From an uncultured Clostridia bacterium (GTDB lineage: Bacteria; Bacillota; Clostridia; Christensenellales; UBA1242): a DNA stretch of 64,000 nt. The stretch lies in contig CAKNGB010000004.1 of NCBI GenBank assembly GCA_930971385.1, forward strand, positions 29,921 through 93,920, written 5' to 3'. The position numbers were made by a program, and so were the translations under genes. The notes below the pieces were generated by a model that searched no databases, was not told the DNA's origin, and saw nothing but the letters and a program-made list of their open reading frames with translations. Position 1 is the stretch's first letter. Each line of letters starts with the position of its first letter. This document shows, piece by piece, positions 38,264 through 45,753 of the stretch.

Positions 38264-38857
38264 ATGGCAGAGTTCGACGAACCTATTGAAAGGCTGATTG
38301 AGTATTTCCGTCAACTTCCAAGCGTCGGCAAAAAAACGGCACAGCGCTATGCCTTTTACATCATTGAAAACAGCAAGGAAAAGGCGGATAATTTTGCCAA
38401 GGCAATCATGGAAGTTAAAGAAAAAGTGAAACTTTGCTCTGTTTGCGGAAACTACTCCACAAGTGAGGTTTGCCCAATTTGCCAGAAACGCAACAGGCAA
38501 ATTGTGTGCGTGGTGCAAGAGCCGAAAGACATCATTGCCATGGAAAAGGTAAAAACTTTTGAGGGTGTGTATCATGTGCTTTTTGGCACGATAAGTCCTC
38601 TTGAAAACCGAGGCCCAAACGACATCAAAATTAAAGAACTTCTTGCGAGAGTTTCAAAAGATGGCGTCAAAGAAGTTATCATGGCAACAAACCCTGATGT
38701 TGAGGGCGACGCCACGGCGATGTATATCTCGAAACTTTTAAAACCGCTTGGCGTTAAGGTGACAAGGCTGGCGCAAGGGATAAGCATGGGAAGCGACATC
38801 GAATTTGCCGACGAAGTGACGCTTGAAAAAGCCTTAGAGCAAAGGCAGGAAATTTAA
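38264..38857 (+). CDS. recR: Recombination mediator protein RecR
   Basis: 197 residues, normal length. Helix-hairpin-helix [14 protein letters not shown], four-Cys zinc finger ([16 protein letters not shown]), Toprim domain (VVQEPKDI ... [15 protein letters not shown]) and C-terminal Walker B-like [18 protein letters not shown]. Works with RecO/RecF to load RecA at gaps. The ATG follows the ybaB stop by one base; it has no clear ribosome binding site of its own and is probably coupled. Confidence 0.97.
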   Translation: MAEFDEPIERLIEYFRQLPSVGKKTAQRYAFYIIENSKEKADNFAKAIMEVKEKVKLCSVCGNYSTSEVCPICQKRNRQIVCVVQEPKDIIAMEKVKTFEGVYHVLFGTISPLENRGPNDIKIKELLARVSKDGVKEVIMATNPDVEGDATAMYISKLLKPLGVKVTRLAQGISMGSDIEFADEVTLEKALEQRQEI

Positions 38858-38866
38858 GGAGGATAA

Positions 38867-39481
38867 ATGGAAAAACGAATTTTAAAATCGGTGGAAAAGT
38901 CGCATAGAGAGTTATATTTAATGCTTCTTGCGCGTGACCCAGAATATTTTTGGGGAAATGTGAACACGATTGTTGGCGACCCGTTTAAAGAAACGAGCCT
39001 TGAAAGTTTAAAAGTGCCAGAAAGCGTTTTATATTTTGAAAGCGCGCTGAAAGGCAACAAAACTTTGAAGAAATTGGAAATATCTGGTCACGCCGATTTT
39101 GGAAGAGGAAGTTTTTCCAATATACCAACATTAAAAAAAGTTAAAGGCGAATTTGTGACTGTTGTTGGCGAAAACGCTTTTAAAAACTGTGAAAATCTGG
39201 AAGAAGTGGATATGCCAAGAGTTATTCATCTTTGCAGTGGGGCTTTCAAGAATTGCAAAAACTTAAAACTTTTGGATATGCCAGCACTCACTCGAATTGA
39301 ATATGGCGCTTGCGAGGGTTGCGAGAATTTAAAAGTGAAGTGCTATCCTTGGCAAGTTAGTTTCATGGAAAACTACTTTGGCTCTGAAAGGCTTATTATG
39401 GCATCAAATAAAGACACACGAACCTACCTTGAGCAACTTCGAGCAAACACCGCTCGAGAGTTTAAAGAAAAACAAATTTAA
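38867..39481 (+). CDS. BspA-like leucine-rich repeat protein, cytoplasmic
   Basis: 204 residues with four to five LRR_5 (BspA-type) repeats: SLESLKVPESV, KTLKKLEISG, ENAFKNCENLEEVDMP and SGAFKNCKNLKLLDMP. There is no signal peptide or membrane segment, so unlike classical BspA surface proteins it should stay inside the cell. AAGGAGG precedes the ATG, nine bases after recR, so it belongs to the dnaX-recR operon. The role is unknown; it may be a binding scaffold. Confidence 0.85.
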   Translation: MEKRILKSVEKSHRELYLMLLARDPEYFWGNVNTIVGDPFKETSLESLKVPESVLYFESALKGNKTLKKLEISGHADFGRGSFSNIPTLKKVKGEFVTVVGENAFKNCENLEEVDMPRVIHLCSGAFKNCKNLKLLDMPALTRIEYGACEGCENLKVKCYPWQVSFMENYFGSERLIMASNKDTRTYLEQLRANTAREFKEKQI

Positions 39482-39505
39482 AAACGCACTTCGCGTTTTT
39501 TTATT
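39481..39505 (+). terminator. Terminator of the pgk/dnaX/recR transcript
   Basis: AAAACGC / GCGTTTT stem, five-base loop, then a T run. Confidence 0.85.
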
Positions 39506-39524
39506 TTACTTAATAATATATCAC

Positions 39525-39554
39525 TTGACAAAAACCAAACTTTTTTGTTATTAT
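39525..39554 (+). promoter_or_regulatory. Promoter of argS
   Basis: TTGACA (39525-39530), 18 bases, TATTAT (39549-39554). The transcript would begin near the GGAGA, giving a leader of about ten bases. Confidence 0.7.
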
Positions 39555-39570
39555 TCTCTTGGAGAAAAAA

Positions 39571-41334
39571 ATGGATTTACGCGAAGAAATCACAAACTTA
39601 ATTAAAGAAAAATTAAACGGAAAATTTGACCTTGAAAACCTTTCCATTTCCTTTTCTGATAAGGAAGGGGTGGATTTTCAAACCAACTTTGCCTTTCTTA
39701 TGGCAAAAAAATTAAATAAAAAACCTTTTGAATTCGCTGAGGAATTTATCCGCGATTGTCATCTTGACGGGCTTCAGTTTTCTGTTGCAATGCCTGGCTT
39801 TATCAACATCAAAGTTTCAAACGAACTTTTGTCTAAGTTTGCAAATATTGTAAACTACGATGAAATGCTGGGCGTTAAAAAGGTGGAAAAGGCAAGGAAC
39901 ATCTTAATTGACTATGGCGGAGCAAATGTTGCCAAAGAACTTCATGTTGGGCATCTTCGTTCGCCAATCATCGGCGAGGCACTTAAAAGGCTTCACATTT
40001 TTATGGGCGACAGCGTTGTTTCTGACACACACCTAGGCGACTGGGGGATTCAAATGGGGCTTACCATTTTGCAACTTAAAGAGGATGGCTATCTTGACCA
40101 ATTCTTTCAGAAAGACTATAAAAAAGCAAAACTTGAGAACATCACTCTTGACACTTTGAATGAAGAATATCCAAAGGCAAGCAAGCGTAAGGATGTGGAT
40201 GAAAACTTCAAAAAAGAAGCAGATGAAATCACACTTAAAATGCAGAAAAAGGAAGAGCCGTACTATTCGATTTATCAACAAATTCGCGCGCTTTCTGTGG
40301 AAGAAATCAAGAAAAACTACTCCAGTCTTAACGCCTATTTCGATTTTTGGTATGGCGAAAGCGACGCTGAACCATATATAAACAAGGTTATCGACCTATT
40401 CGTTAAAAAGGGTTTGGCAAAGGAAAGCGATGGGGCGCTTATTGTGGAGATTGCAAAAGAGGGCGAGCATATTCCAATTCCAAAAAAATCGCCAGACGAA
40501 GTGCAAAGGTATAAAAACCCGATGCCACCTGCCATTTTGAAAAAATATAACGGCGGAGTTTTATATCTAACCACCGAGATTGCCACACTTATGATGCGCA
40601 ATGAAATGGATAAATATGACGAAATTATATACCTTACCGACAATCGCCAAGACAAGCATTTTGAACAGGCGTTTAGGTGCGCTAAACTTGCTGGAATTTC
40701 GCCAGAAAATCAAAAACTCACCCACATTTCTTTTGGCACTATGAACGGAAAAGACGGCAAACCGTTTAAAACAAGAAGTGGCGAAACAATTAGGCTTAAA
40801 GATATTGTCAACCTGCTTATTGAAAAAGCGAGCGTTAAACTTAAAGAAAACGGCATTGAAAACGACAGGGAGCTTGCCAGAAAAATTGGTGTTGGTGCAA
40901 TGAAGTTTGGAGATTTATCCAACATCATTTCCAAAAACTATGTTTTCGACCTCGACAAATTCCTTTCCTTCGACGGAAAAACTGGCCCATACATTCAATA
41001 CACGATTGCCCGCATAATTTCCATTTTGAATAAGGCGGGCGAGGAAGGCGGAGAAATCAAAGTGGAAACAGAAGAGGAGCGAGAAATTATCATGAACCTT
41101 CAAAAACTCAACTCTTCCTATCAAATTTCCTATAATGATTATTCCTTAAACAATCTTTGCTCTTCAACATTCGACCTTGCAAAAAGTTTCTCAACACTTT
41201 ATAATAATCACAAGATTTTAACCGAGAAAAACCTTGAAAAAAAGAAAAGTTTACTTGCCATTTGCACGCTTGTTAAAAAGGCTTTGTCAAATGCATTAAA
41301 TGTGCTTGGAATTGATGTTGTTGAAAAAATGTAA
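39571..41334 (+). CDS. argS: Arginyl-tRNA synthetase
   Basis: 587 residues. Arg-specific N-terminal add-on domain, HIGH-type motif HVGH (125-128) in KELHVGHLRSPIIGEAL, KMSKS-equivalent FKTRSGETIRL, and the anticodon-binding DALR domain at the C terminus. Charges tRNA-Arg. ATG 39571 is chosen because GGAGA stands six bases upstream; an in-frame TTG at 39559 has none. One-gene transcript; no clear terminator is seen after it in the AT-rich 41335-41419. Confidence 0.97.
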   Translation: MDLREEITNLIKEKLNGKFDLENLSISFSDKEGVDFQTNFAFLMAKKLNKKPFEFAEEFIRDCHLDGLQFSVAMPGFINIKVSNELLSKFANIVNYDEMLGVKKVEKARNILIDYGGANVAKELHVGHLRSPIIGEALKRLHIFMGDSVVSDTHLGDWGIQMGLTILQLKEDGYLDQFFQKDYKKAKLENITLDTLNEEYPKASKRKDVDENFKKEADEITLKMQKKEEPYYSIYQQIRALSVEEIKKNYSSLNAYFDFWYGESDAEPYINKVIDLFVKKGLAKESDGALIVEIAKEGEHIPIPKKSPDEVQRYKNPMPPAILKKYNGGVLYLTTEIATLMMRNEMDKYDEIIYLTDNRQDKHFEQAFRCAKLAGISPENQKLTHISFGTMNGKDGKPFKTRSGETIRLKDIVNLLIEKASVKLKENGIENDRELARKIGVGAMKFGDLSNIISKNYVFDLDKFLSFDGKTGPYIQYTIARIISILNKAGEEGGEIKVETEEEREIIMNLQKLNSSYQISYNDYSLNNLCSSTFDLAKSFSTLYNNHKILTEKNLEKKKSLLAICTLVKKALSNALNVLGIDVVEKM

Positions 41335-41419
41335 ACCTCTTTAATTTACGAAAGAAAAAATGCATGAAATAAATTCAAAAAAAATATCAAAAAAATTATA
41401 AAAATTTTTTAAAAAGGTA

Positions 41420-41448
41420 TTTACAAATTCAAAAAAATGTGCTATATT
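41420..41448 (+). promoter_or_regulatory. Promoter of the 39-residue protein gene
   Basis: TTTACA (41420-41425), 17 bases, TATATT (41443-41448). Confidence 0.75.
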
Positions 41449-41487
41449 ATTGTCGTGTAAGAAAAATTAACCATGGAGGTAAAATAT

Positions 41488-41607
41488 ATGGAATTTAAAT
41501 ATTGTGCAAGAAGAAGAGATGAAGTTGTGGTTGCTCCACACGAAGTTGGAAACAAAATTAAATCATTTGAAGTTGGAAGAACGAAAACGCAAGAGCGTGA
41601 TAGATAA
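41488..41607 (+). CDS. Small basic protein, 39 residues
   Basis: MEFKYCARRRDEVVVAPHEV at the N terminus, ending RTKTQERDR. It is rich in Arg and Lys with one Cys and no hydrophobic segment, so it is probably cytoplasmic. Support for a real gene: consensus promoter upstream, GGAGG (41475-41479) eight bases before the ATG, and a perfect terminator right after the stop. I do not know a family. It could be a ribosome- or nucleic-acid-associated microprotein, but this is a guess. Confidence 0.75.
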   Translation: MEFKYCARRRDEVVVAPHEVGNKIKSFEVGRTKTQERDR

Positions 41608-41624
41608 TTTTTGTGACAAATTTT

Positions 41625-41655
41625 AAAAATATTGCTAATTTGGCAATATTTTTTT
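41625..41655 (+). terminator. Terminator of the 39-residue protein gene
   Basis: AAATATTGC / GCAATATTT stem with seven-base loop, followed by T. Confidence 0.85.
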
Positions 41656-41723
41656 GAAATTCGTTTTGTTTTTAAAAGGAAATGTGATATTATATAAGTA
41701 TATAATCTTATAATGGAGTCAGT

Positions 41724-41996
41724 ATGAAAAAGTATCGTTTCCTTTATCCTGCCGTTTTTATTAAAGAAGAGGACGGCTCATATCAGGTTATGTTCCCAGA
41801 CCTTGACCTTTACACCGACGGTCAAAACTCATCGGAGGCATACCTTTATGCTAAAGACCTACTTCGCGTCTATTTTAACTATGCTTTAAAGTATGAGGTG
41901 GAGTATAACAAGCCAACCGCGATTGAAAAACTCATCGAAAAGTGCAAACCAAACGAAATGGTTATGTATGTTGATGCATATGTGGAAGCAGAATAA
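41724..41996 (+). CDS. HicB-like protein, no HicA partner
   Basis: 90 residues with the HicB antitoxin fold pattern: YPAVFIKEEDGSYQVMFPDLD, then a Ser-Ala helix (NSSEAYLYAKDLLRVYFNYAL) and a short C-terminal strand. Full HicB antitoxins carry a DNA-binding domain after this core; here the protein ends right after it. No HicA-like ORF lies beside it. It may be a stand-alone HicB-fold regulator or an orphan antitoxin. GGAG precedes the ATG; -10 candidate TATTAT at 41688-41693. The stop codon is inside the terminator stem. Confidence 0.8.
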   Translation: MKKYRFLYPAVFIKEEDGSYQVMFPDLDLYTDGQNSSEAYLYAKDLLRVYFNYALKYEVEYNKPTAIEKLIEKCKPNEMVMYVDAYVEAE

Positions 41997-42013
41997 ACTT
42001 CTGCTTTTTTTAT
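41986..42013 (+). terminator. Terminator overlapping the stop of the HicB-like gene
   Basis: AAGCAGAA / TTCTGCTT perfect stem, loop TAAAC, then T run. Confidence 0.85.
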
Positions 42014-42022
42014 TTTTCCATC

Positions 42023-42051
42023 TTGACAAACGGATAATTGTGTTGTAAAAT
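42023..42051 (+). promoter_or_regulatory. Promoter of the 245-residue unknown gene
   Basis: TTGACA (42023-42028), 17 bases, TAAAAT (42046-42051). Confidence 0.8.
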
Positions 42052-42070
42052 TAGGTAAACGGAGGAAAAA

Positions 42071-42808
42071 ATGGCAACATTAGAAGAAATTTTTGGTTCA
42101 GAAATGGTTGAAGGCACAATTTTTGAAGAACTCAGTAAGAAAACACCAATAATTCGCACCACAAAAAGCAAAAAGGCAATGGTTAGGCTTGGCAAACCTT
42201 ATGCTTATTATCATTTTCAAGAAGTGGATATGAATGATGATAAGTTCATGATTATGTATAAAATGTTAAATGAAAAGGATGAGGACGGAAACGAAGCAAT
42301 TGAAAAAATTTCCAATTTCATGGTTGAACCAGTGCTTAACGAAAATGGCAAAATCAGCGTGATTCGCATAAGGCCACAAATGAAGGAAACGGAAAACGGA
42401 ATTTTGTATGCAACAGACAGTTATAAAGACATCATGAAAGCGCTTTACGAGTCGATTAAAAAGGAAATGTATAAAAAAGTTTGCAAGGAATACGGCGTTA
42501 AAAAAGATAGTCAAGTTTTCAGCATAAAAGGCGAGTTTGACCGTGAAGTTGTTAAGGAAATTAAAAAATTTATGGCAAGTTTCGACTCGTTTGAAATAAG
42601 AAATCCAAACCTATTCTATAAAGTGAACGGCGAAAAAGAGGTTTCCGTGCTTGATGTTGTGCTTTATAAAGTGAAAGACACAAAAGTGAAAAACACAGAT
42701 TTCACTCGTGAGGATTACTTACAACAATTAAACGCCAAAGTGGAAAGAGGCAGAGTGGTAGTTGACGGAAGCAGAAAGGCAAGAAAGAAAAAAGAACTTG
42801 TAAAATAA
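42071..42808 (+). CDS. Unknown protein, 245 residues, basic C terminus
   Basis: Family not recognized. It is soluble, without signal peptide or membrane segments. It has a folded-looking body (MVRLGKPYAYYHFQEVDMNDDKFM...; FSIKGEFDREVVKEIKKFM) and a basic tail (GSRKARKKKELVK). GGAGG precedes the ATG. Strong own promoter; no obvious terminator, so it may read into rpmG. Its position just before the rpmG-secE-nusG operon gives no firm functional clue. Confidence 0.8.
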   Translation: MATLEEIFGSEMVEGTIFEELSKKTPIIRTTKSKKAMVRLGKPYAYYHFQEVDMNDDKFMIMYKMLNEKDEDGNEAIEKISNFMVEPVLNENGKISVIRIRPQMKETENGILYATDSYKDIMKALYESIKKEMYKKVCKEYGVKKDSQVFSIKGEFDREVVKEIKKFMASFDSFEIRNPNLFYKVNGEKEVSVLDVVLYKVKDTKVKNTDFTREDYLQQLNAKVERGRVVVDGSRKARKKKELVK

Positions 42809-42832
42809 TTTTAATTAACTTTAATAAAACAC

Positions 42833-42861
42833 TTGACTTTAAACTTTAGGTGTGATATATT
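42833..42861 (+). promoter_or_regulatory. Promoter of rpmG-secE-nusG
   Basis: TTGACT (42833-42838), 17 bases, TATATT (42856-42861). Confidence 0.8.
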
Positions 42862-42865
42862 AAGA

Positions 42866-42893
42866 CTGACACTCTTCGAGGTGTTAGTTTTTT
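42866..42893 (+). promoter_or_regulatory. Hairpin at the 5' end of the rpmG operon mRNA
   Basis: CTGACAC-TC / GA-G-GTGTTAG stem with TTC loop and one bulged G, followed by seven T and then the AGGAG of rpmG. Transcription should start within its 5' arm. Its shape is terminator-like but it is too near the start for ordinary termination; mRNA stabilization or attenuation is inferred. Confidence 0.55.
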
Positions 42894-42910
42894 TGTTAGG
42901 AGATGATATT

Positions 42911-43072
42911 ATGGCAGCACCAAAACGCAAGATAATCACATTGGAATGCACAGAATGTAAGAATAGAAACTATTCAACTGAAAAAAACACATCTGCCAAT
43001 GCTGAAAGAATTGAGATTATGAAGTTTTGTCCATTTTGCAATAAGAGAACAAAACATAAAGAAACAAAGTAA
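42911..43072 (+). CDS. rpmG: 50S ribosomal protein L33
   Basis: 53 residues with four zinc-ligand cysteines ([11 protein letters not shown] and FCPFCNK), so the Zn-binding (C+) form. ATG 42911 is chosen for the AGGAG eight bases upstream and because the product then has the normal bL33 length; a start further left at 42833 would begin inside the promoter. First gene of rpmG-secE-nusG as in many Bacillota. Confidence 0.96.
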   Translation: MAAPKRKIITLECTECKNRNYSTEKNTSANAERIEIMKFCPFCNKRTKHKETK

Positions 43073-43092
43073 TTTATTTGTTTGGAGGGGCT

Positions 43093-43458
43093 ATGTCTAA
43101 GAAGAAAAAAGTCGATAACGCGCAAGAAACTGTGGTAGTTGAAGAAACAGAGAACACAAAAGCAGTGGAAAGTGGCGTGGTGGAAACGACAAAAGACAGC
43201 AAGAAAAAAGCAAAAGACGATAAAAAAGAAAGTAAAAAAGACGCTAAGAAAGATAAGAAAAAAGATAAAAAAGACAAGAAAGACGGTTTAATTAAGAAAA
43301 CTAAAGCAACAGCCAGCGAACTTAAAAAAGTGACTTGGCCAAGTTTCGGCGAGGTTGTTAAGAAAACTGGAATTGTTATTGCTTTTGTTATCATCTTCGG
43401 TCTTTTAGTTTTTGGCGTGGACACTTTGCTTGGCTACCTTGTCACGCTCTTAGTTTAG
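43093..43458 (+). CDS. secE: Preprotein translocase subunit SecE
   Basis: 121 residues. The C-terminal third is the conserved SecE: amphipathic ELKKVTWPSFGEVVKKT and one membrane helix. The N-terminal two thirds are an unusual hydrophilic extension made mostly of Lys, Asp and Glu (about 35-65). SecE holds SecY together in the export channel used by the giant surface proteins here. ATG 43093 has GGAGG four to five bases upstream; the in-frame TTG at 43078 has none. Confidence 0.94.
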   Translation: MSKKKKVDNAQETVVVEETENTKAVESGVVETTKDSKKKAKDDKKESKKDAKKDKKKDKKDKKDGLIKKTKATASELKKVTWPSFGEVVKKTGIVIAFVIIFGLLVFGVDTLLGYLVTLLV

Positions 43459-43492
43459 CCTTGTTTTCAAAGTTTCTTATTAAGGAGATATT

Positions 43493-44032
43493 ATGGAATA
43501 CGAATACTCAAAAGAGCCTAAATGGTATGTGCTTCACACTTATTCTGGATATGAAAATGTGGCAAAGGAAAATTTGGAGAATGTCATCGAAAAATTCGGC
43601 TTACAAGACAGAATTTTCGACATCGTCATTCCAGAAGAGGATGTTATTGAAGAGAAAAACGGCAAGAAAAAACTTGTCACAAGAAAGAGTATGCCAACTT
43701 ACATTCTCATCAAAATGATTTATGGCGATGATCTATGGCACAACATCACAAAAAGAACAAGAGGCGTCACTGGTTTTGTTGGACCAAAAGGTCGTCCACT
43801 TGCACTTCCTGATGAAGAGGTTATGAGGCTTCGCCTAGAGAAAATCAAAGTGGAAACCGACATTCAAGAAGGTGACACTGTGGAAATCATTGAAGGACCA
43901 CTCGACAAAATGGTGGGCAAGGTTGTGGCAGTTAATCCTGATAACAACCAACTAACCGTTTCTGTTGAAATGTTCGGCAGAGAAAATAATGTGGAACTCA
44001 CATTCGAGCAGGTTCACAAAGTGCAAAAATAA
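43493..44032 (+). CDS. nusG: Transcription termination/antitermination protein NusG
   Basis: 179 residues. NGN domain starting KWYVLHTYSGYENVAKENL with FVGPKGRPLALPDEE, then a KOW domain (GDTVEIIEGPLDKMVGKVVAV). Binds RNA polymerase and couples it to Rho, NusE/S10 or pausing. AAGGAG precedes the ATG. Ends the operon; no intrinsic terminator is evident after it. Confidence 0.97.
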   Translation: MEYEYSKEPKWYVLHTYSGYENVAKENLENVIEKFGLQDRIFDIVIPEEDVIEEKNGKKKLVTRKSMPTYILIKMIYGDDLWHNITKRTRGVTGFVGPKGRPLALPDEEVMRLRLEKIKVETDIQEGDTVEIIEGPLDKMVGKVVAVNPDNNQLTVSVEMFGRENNVELTFEQVHKVQK

Positions 44033-44335
44033 AACTAACATTTATGAAGATATAATTGTTAATATAATGATATTTTAGGCGTAGGCTTTAAAATATTGTC
44101 CTTAGCATGACAATAAACCGCTATTATTTGCTATACTCTTCTGTGGCAAATCAAAACTTTCAATTTTGAGAGAAAATCTGAAATTGAAATAACATAAATA
44201 GAAGAGGATTGGGAAGAGAAACCGATAAAATAGTTAGAAAACAAAGTTTTCAAGTGCTTGTAATCGGCGACTATTCCAGAAAAATTTTGTGGGAGAACTA
44301 TTGCCAAGTTCAATTCACCACATTAGGAGGGAAAA
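44033..44335 (+). promoter_or_regulatory. Structured leader upstream of rplK-rplA
   Basis: Three hundred bases without an ORF. TATACT (44132-44137), with ATGACA 19 bases before it, is a probable promoter. The transcript below it has several possible stems: TCAAAA/TTTTGA, CAATTT/AAATTG, GAAAAC/GTTTTC, and CCGAT/ATCGG enclosing the last. The GGAGG of rplK closes the region. Autogenous control by L1 or L11 is likely by analogy, but I cannot match it to a named leader family. Confidence 0.55.
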
Positions 44336-44764
44336 ATGGCAGAAAAGAAAATTAAAGCAGTTGTAAAATTACAACTCGAAGCAGGCAAAGCCACTCCTGG
44401 ACCACCAGTTGGTTCCACACTTGGTCCTCATGGAATTAACATTGCAGGCTTCACAAAGGAATTCAACGAGAAGACCGCTTCTCAAATGGGTTATGTGATC
44501 CCAGTTGTTATCACAATCTACGAAGATAGAAGTTTTTCTTTTGTCTTAAAAACTCCACCTGTTGCTGTTTTAATTAAAAAGGCAATCAATGTGGAAACTG
44601 GTTCTGGAAAACCAAACAAACAAAAAGTCGGAAAACTAACTATGGAACAAGTTAGAAAAATCGCTGAAACAAAGATGCCTGACCTTAACGCATCCAGCAT
44701 TGAAAGTGCAATGAGAATGGTTAAGGGAACTGCAAGAAGCATGGGCGTTGAAGTCGTAGATTAA
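44336..44764 (+). CDS. rplK: 50S ribosomal protein L11
   Basis: 142 residues. [30 protein letters not shown] is the diagnostic uL11 N terminus; the C-terminal RNA-binding domain ([22 protein letters not shown]) follows. Forms the GTPase-associated centre with 23S rRNA. TAGGAGGG precedes the ATG. Confidence 0.98.
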   Translation: MAEKKIKAVVKLQLEAGKATPGPPVGSTLGPHGINIAGFTKEFNEKTASQMGYVIPVVITIYEDRSFSFVLKTPPVAVLIKKAINVETGSGKPNKQKVGKLTMEQVRKIAETKMPDLNASSIESAMRMVKGTARSMGVEVVD

Positions 44765-44777
44765 GAGGAGAAGCATA

Positions 44778-45461
44778 ATGAATAGAGGTAAAAGATATGT
44801 TAACAGCCTTAAAAGTTATGACAAATCTAAGTCATACGATGTAAGCGAGGCTATTGAAAATGTTATTAACACAGCAACTGCTAAGTTTGACGAATCTATT
44901 GAAGTTCATGTTAAACTTGGCGTTGACGGAAGAAATGCAGACCAACAAGTTCGTGGTGTTGTTGTTCTTCCAAATGGAACAGGTAAAACTGTTAAAGTGC
45001 TTGTTATCGCACGCGGTGACAAGGCAAACGAAGCAACACAGGCTGGTGCTGACTATGTTGGCGCAGAAGAAATGGTTCAAAAAATCAGCGGTGGCTGGTT
45101 AGACTTTGATGTCTGCATCACAACTCCAGATATGATGGGCGTTGTGGGAAGAATTGCAAGAATTCTTGGACCTAAAGGCTTGATGCCAAACCCAAAAAGC
45201 GGAACCGTCACAAACGATGTTGCTAAGGCAATTAAAGATGTTAAAGCAGGTAAAGTGGAATATAGACTTGACAAAACAAACAACATCCATGTAATTATTG
45301 GAAAGAAGAGTTTTGGTAAGGAAAAATTATTGGAAAACTTTAACACAATCATGGAAGCGATTGTTAAAGCAAAACCTGCCGCAGCGAAGGGACAATATAT
45401 TAGAAATGTCACTCTTGCTTCATCAATGGGGCCAGGAGTTAAAGTTTCATACTCTATGTAA
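44778..45461 (+). CDS. rplA: 50S ribosomal protein L1
   Basis: 227 residues. uL1 signature stretches [52 protein letters not shown] and a C-terminal [19 protein letters not shown]. Forms the mobile L1 stalk and is a translational repressor of its own operon in other bacteria. Thirteen bases after rplK. The usual next genes rplJ and rplL are missing; a strong terminator follows instead. Confidence 0.98.
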   Translation: MNRGKRYVNSLKSYDKSKSYDVSEAIENVINTATAKFDESIEVHVKLGVDGRNADQQVRGVVVLPNGTGKTVKVLVIARGDKANEATQAGADYVGAEEMVQKISGGWLDFDVCITTPDMMGVVGRIARILGPKGLMPNPKSGTVTNDVAKAIKDVKAGKVEYRLDKTNNIHVIIGKKSFGKEKLLENFNTIMEAIVKAKPAAAKGQYIRNVTLASSMGPGVKVSYSM

Positions 45462-45469
45462 AGTTCCTT

Positions 45470-45510
45470 GCAAAGAGTGGGGAACGCAAATTCCTCACTC
45501 TTTGCTTTTA
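45470..45510 (+). terminator. Strong terminator after rplA
   Basis: GCAAAGAGTG...GGAA / TTCC...CACTCTTTGC, 15-base stem with one G-T pair and a six-base loop, then TTTT. Confidence 0.92.
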
Positions 45511-45669
45511 ACACATATTTTTGAAAGATGTGTTTTACATAAGTAATTTTAAAAATATCCAGTTTTTCAAATGAAACTTTTCGACATTAATAGTGCTTTT
45601 ATGCGCGCATACAAAATGTCGGCTAACACAAAATAATTTTGAATTTTTCATACAAATATGCCAATTCAT

Positions 45670-45698
45670 TTGACTTGTATGGCGAATTATATTAAAAT
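45670..45698 (+). promoter_or_regulatory. Promoter of the 1,454-residue surface protein gene
   Basis: TTGACT (45670-45675), 17 bases, TAAAAT (45693-45698), giving a leader of about 50 bases. I see nothing else in 45511-45669. Confidence 0.75.
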
Positions 45699-45753
45699 AG
45701 TTGTGTTAAATTTGTGGCAGACAAACAATTCTTGCCAAGTTTAGGAGAAATTT

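Noticed and set aside
39559..39570. TTG start for argS
   Set aside because: No ribosome binding site; the GGAGA used by ATG 39571 lies within this extension.
42833..42910. Longer start for rpmG
   Set aside because: Would begin inside the -35 box of its promoter; ATG 42911 has AGGAG and yields normal L33.
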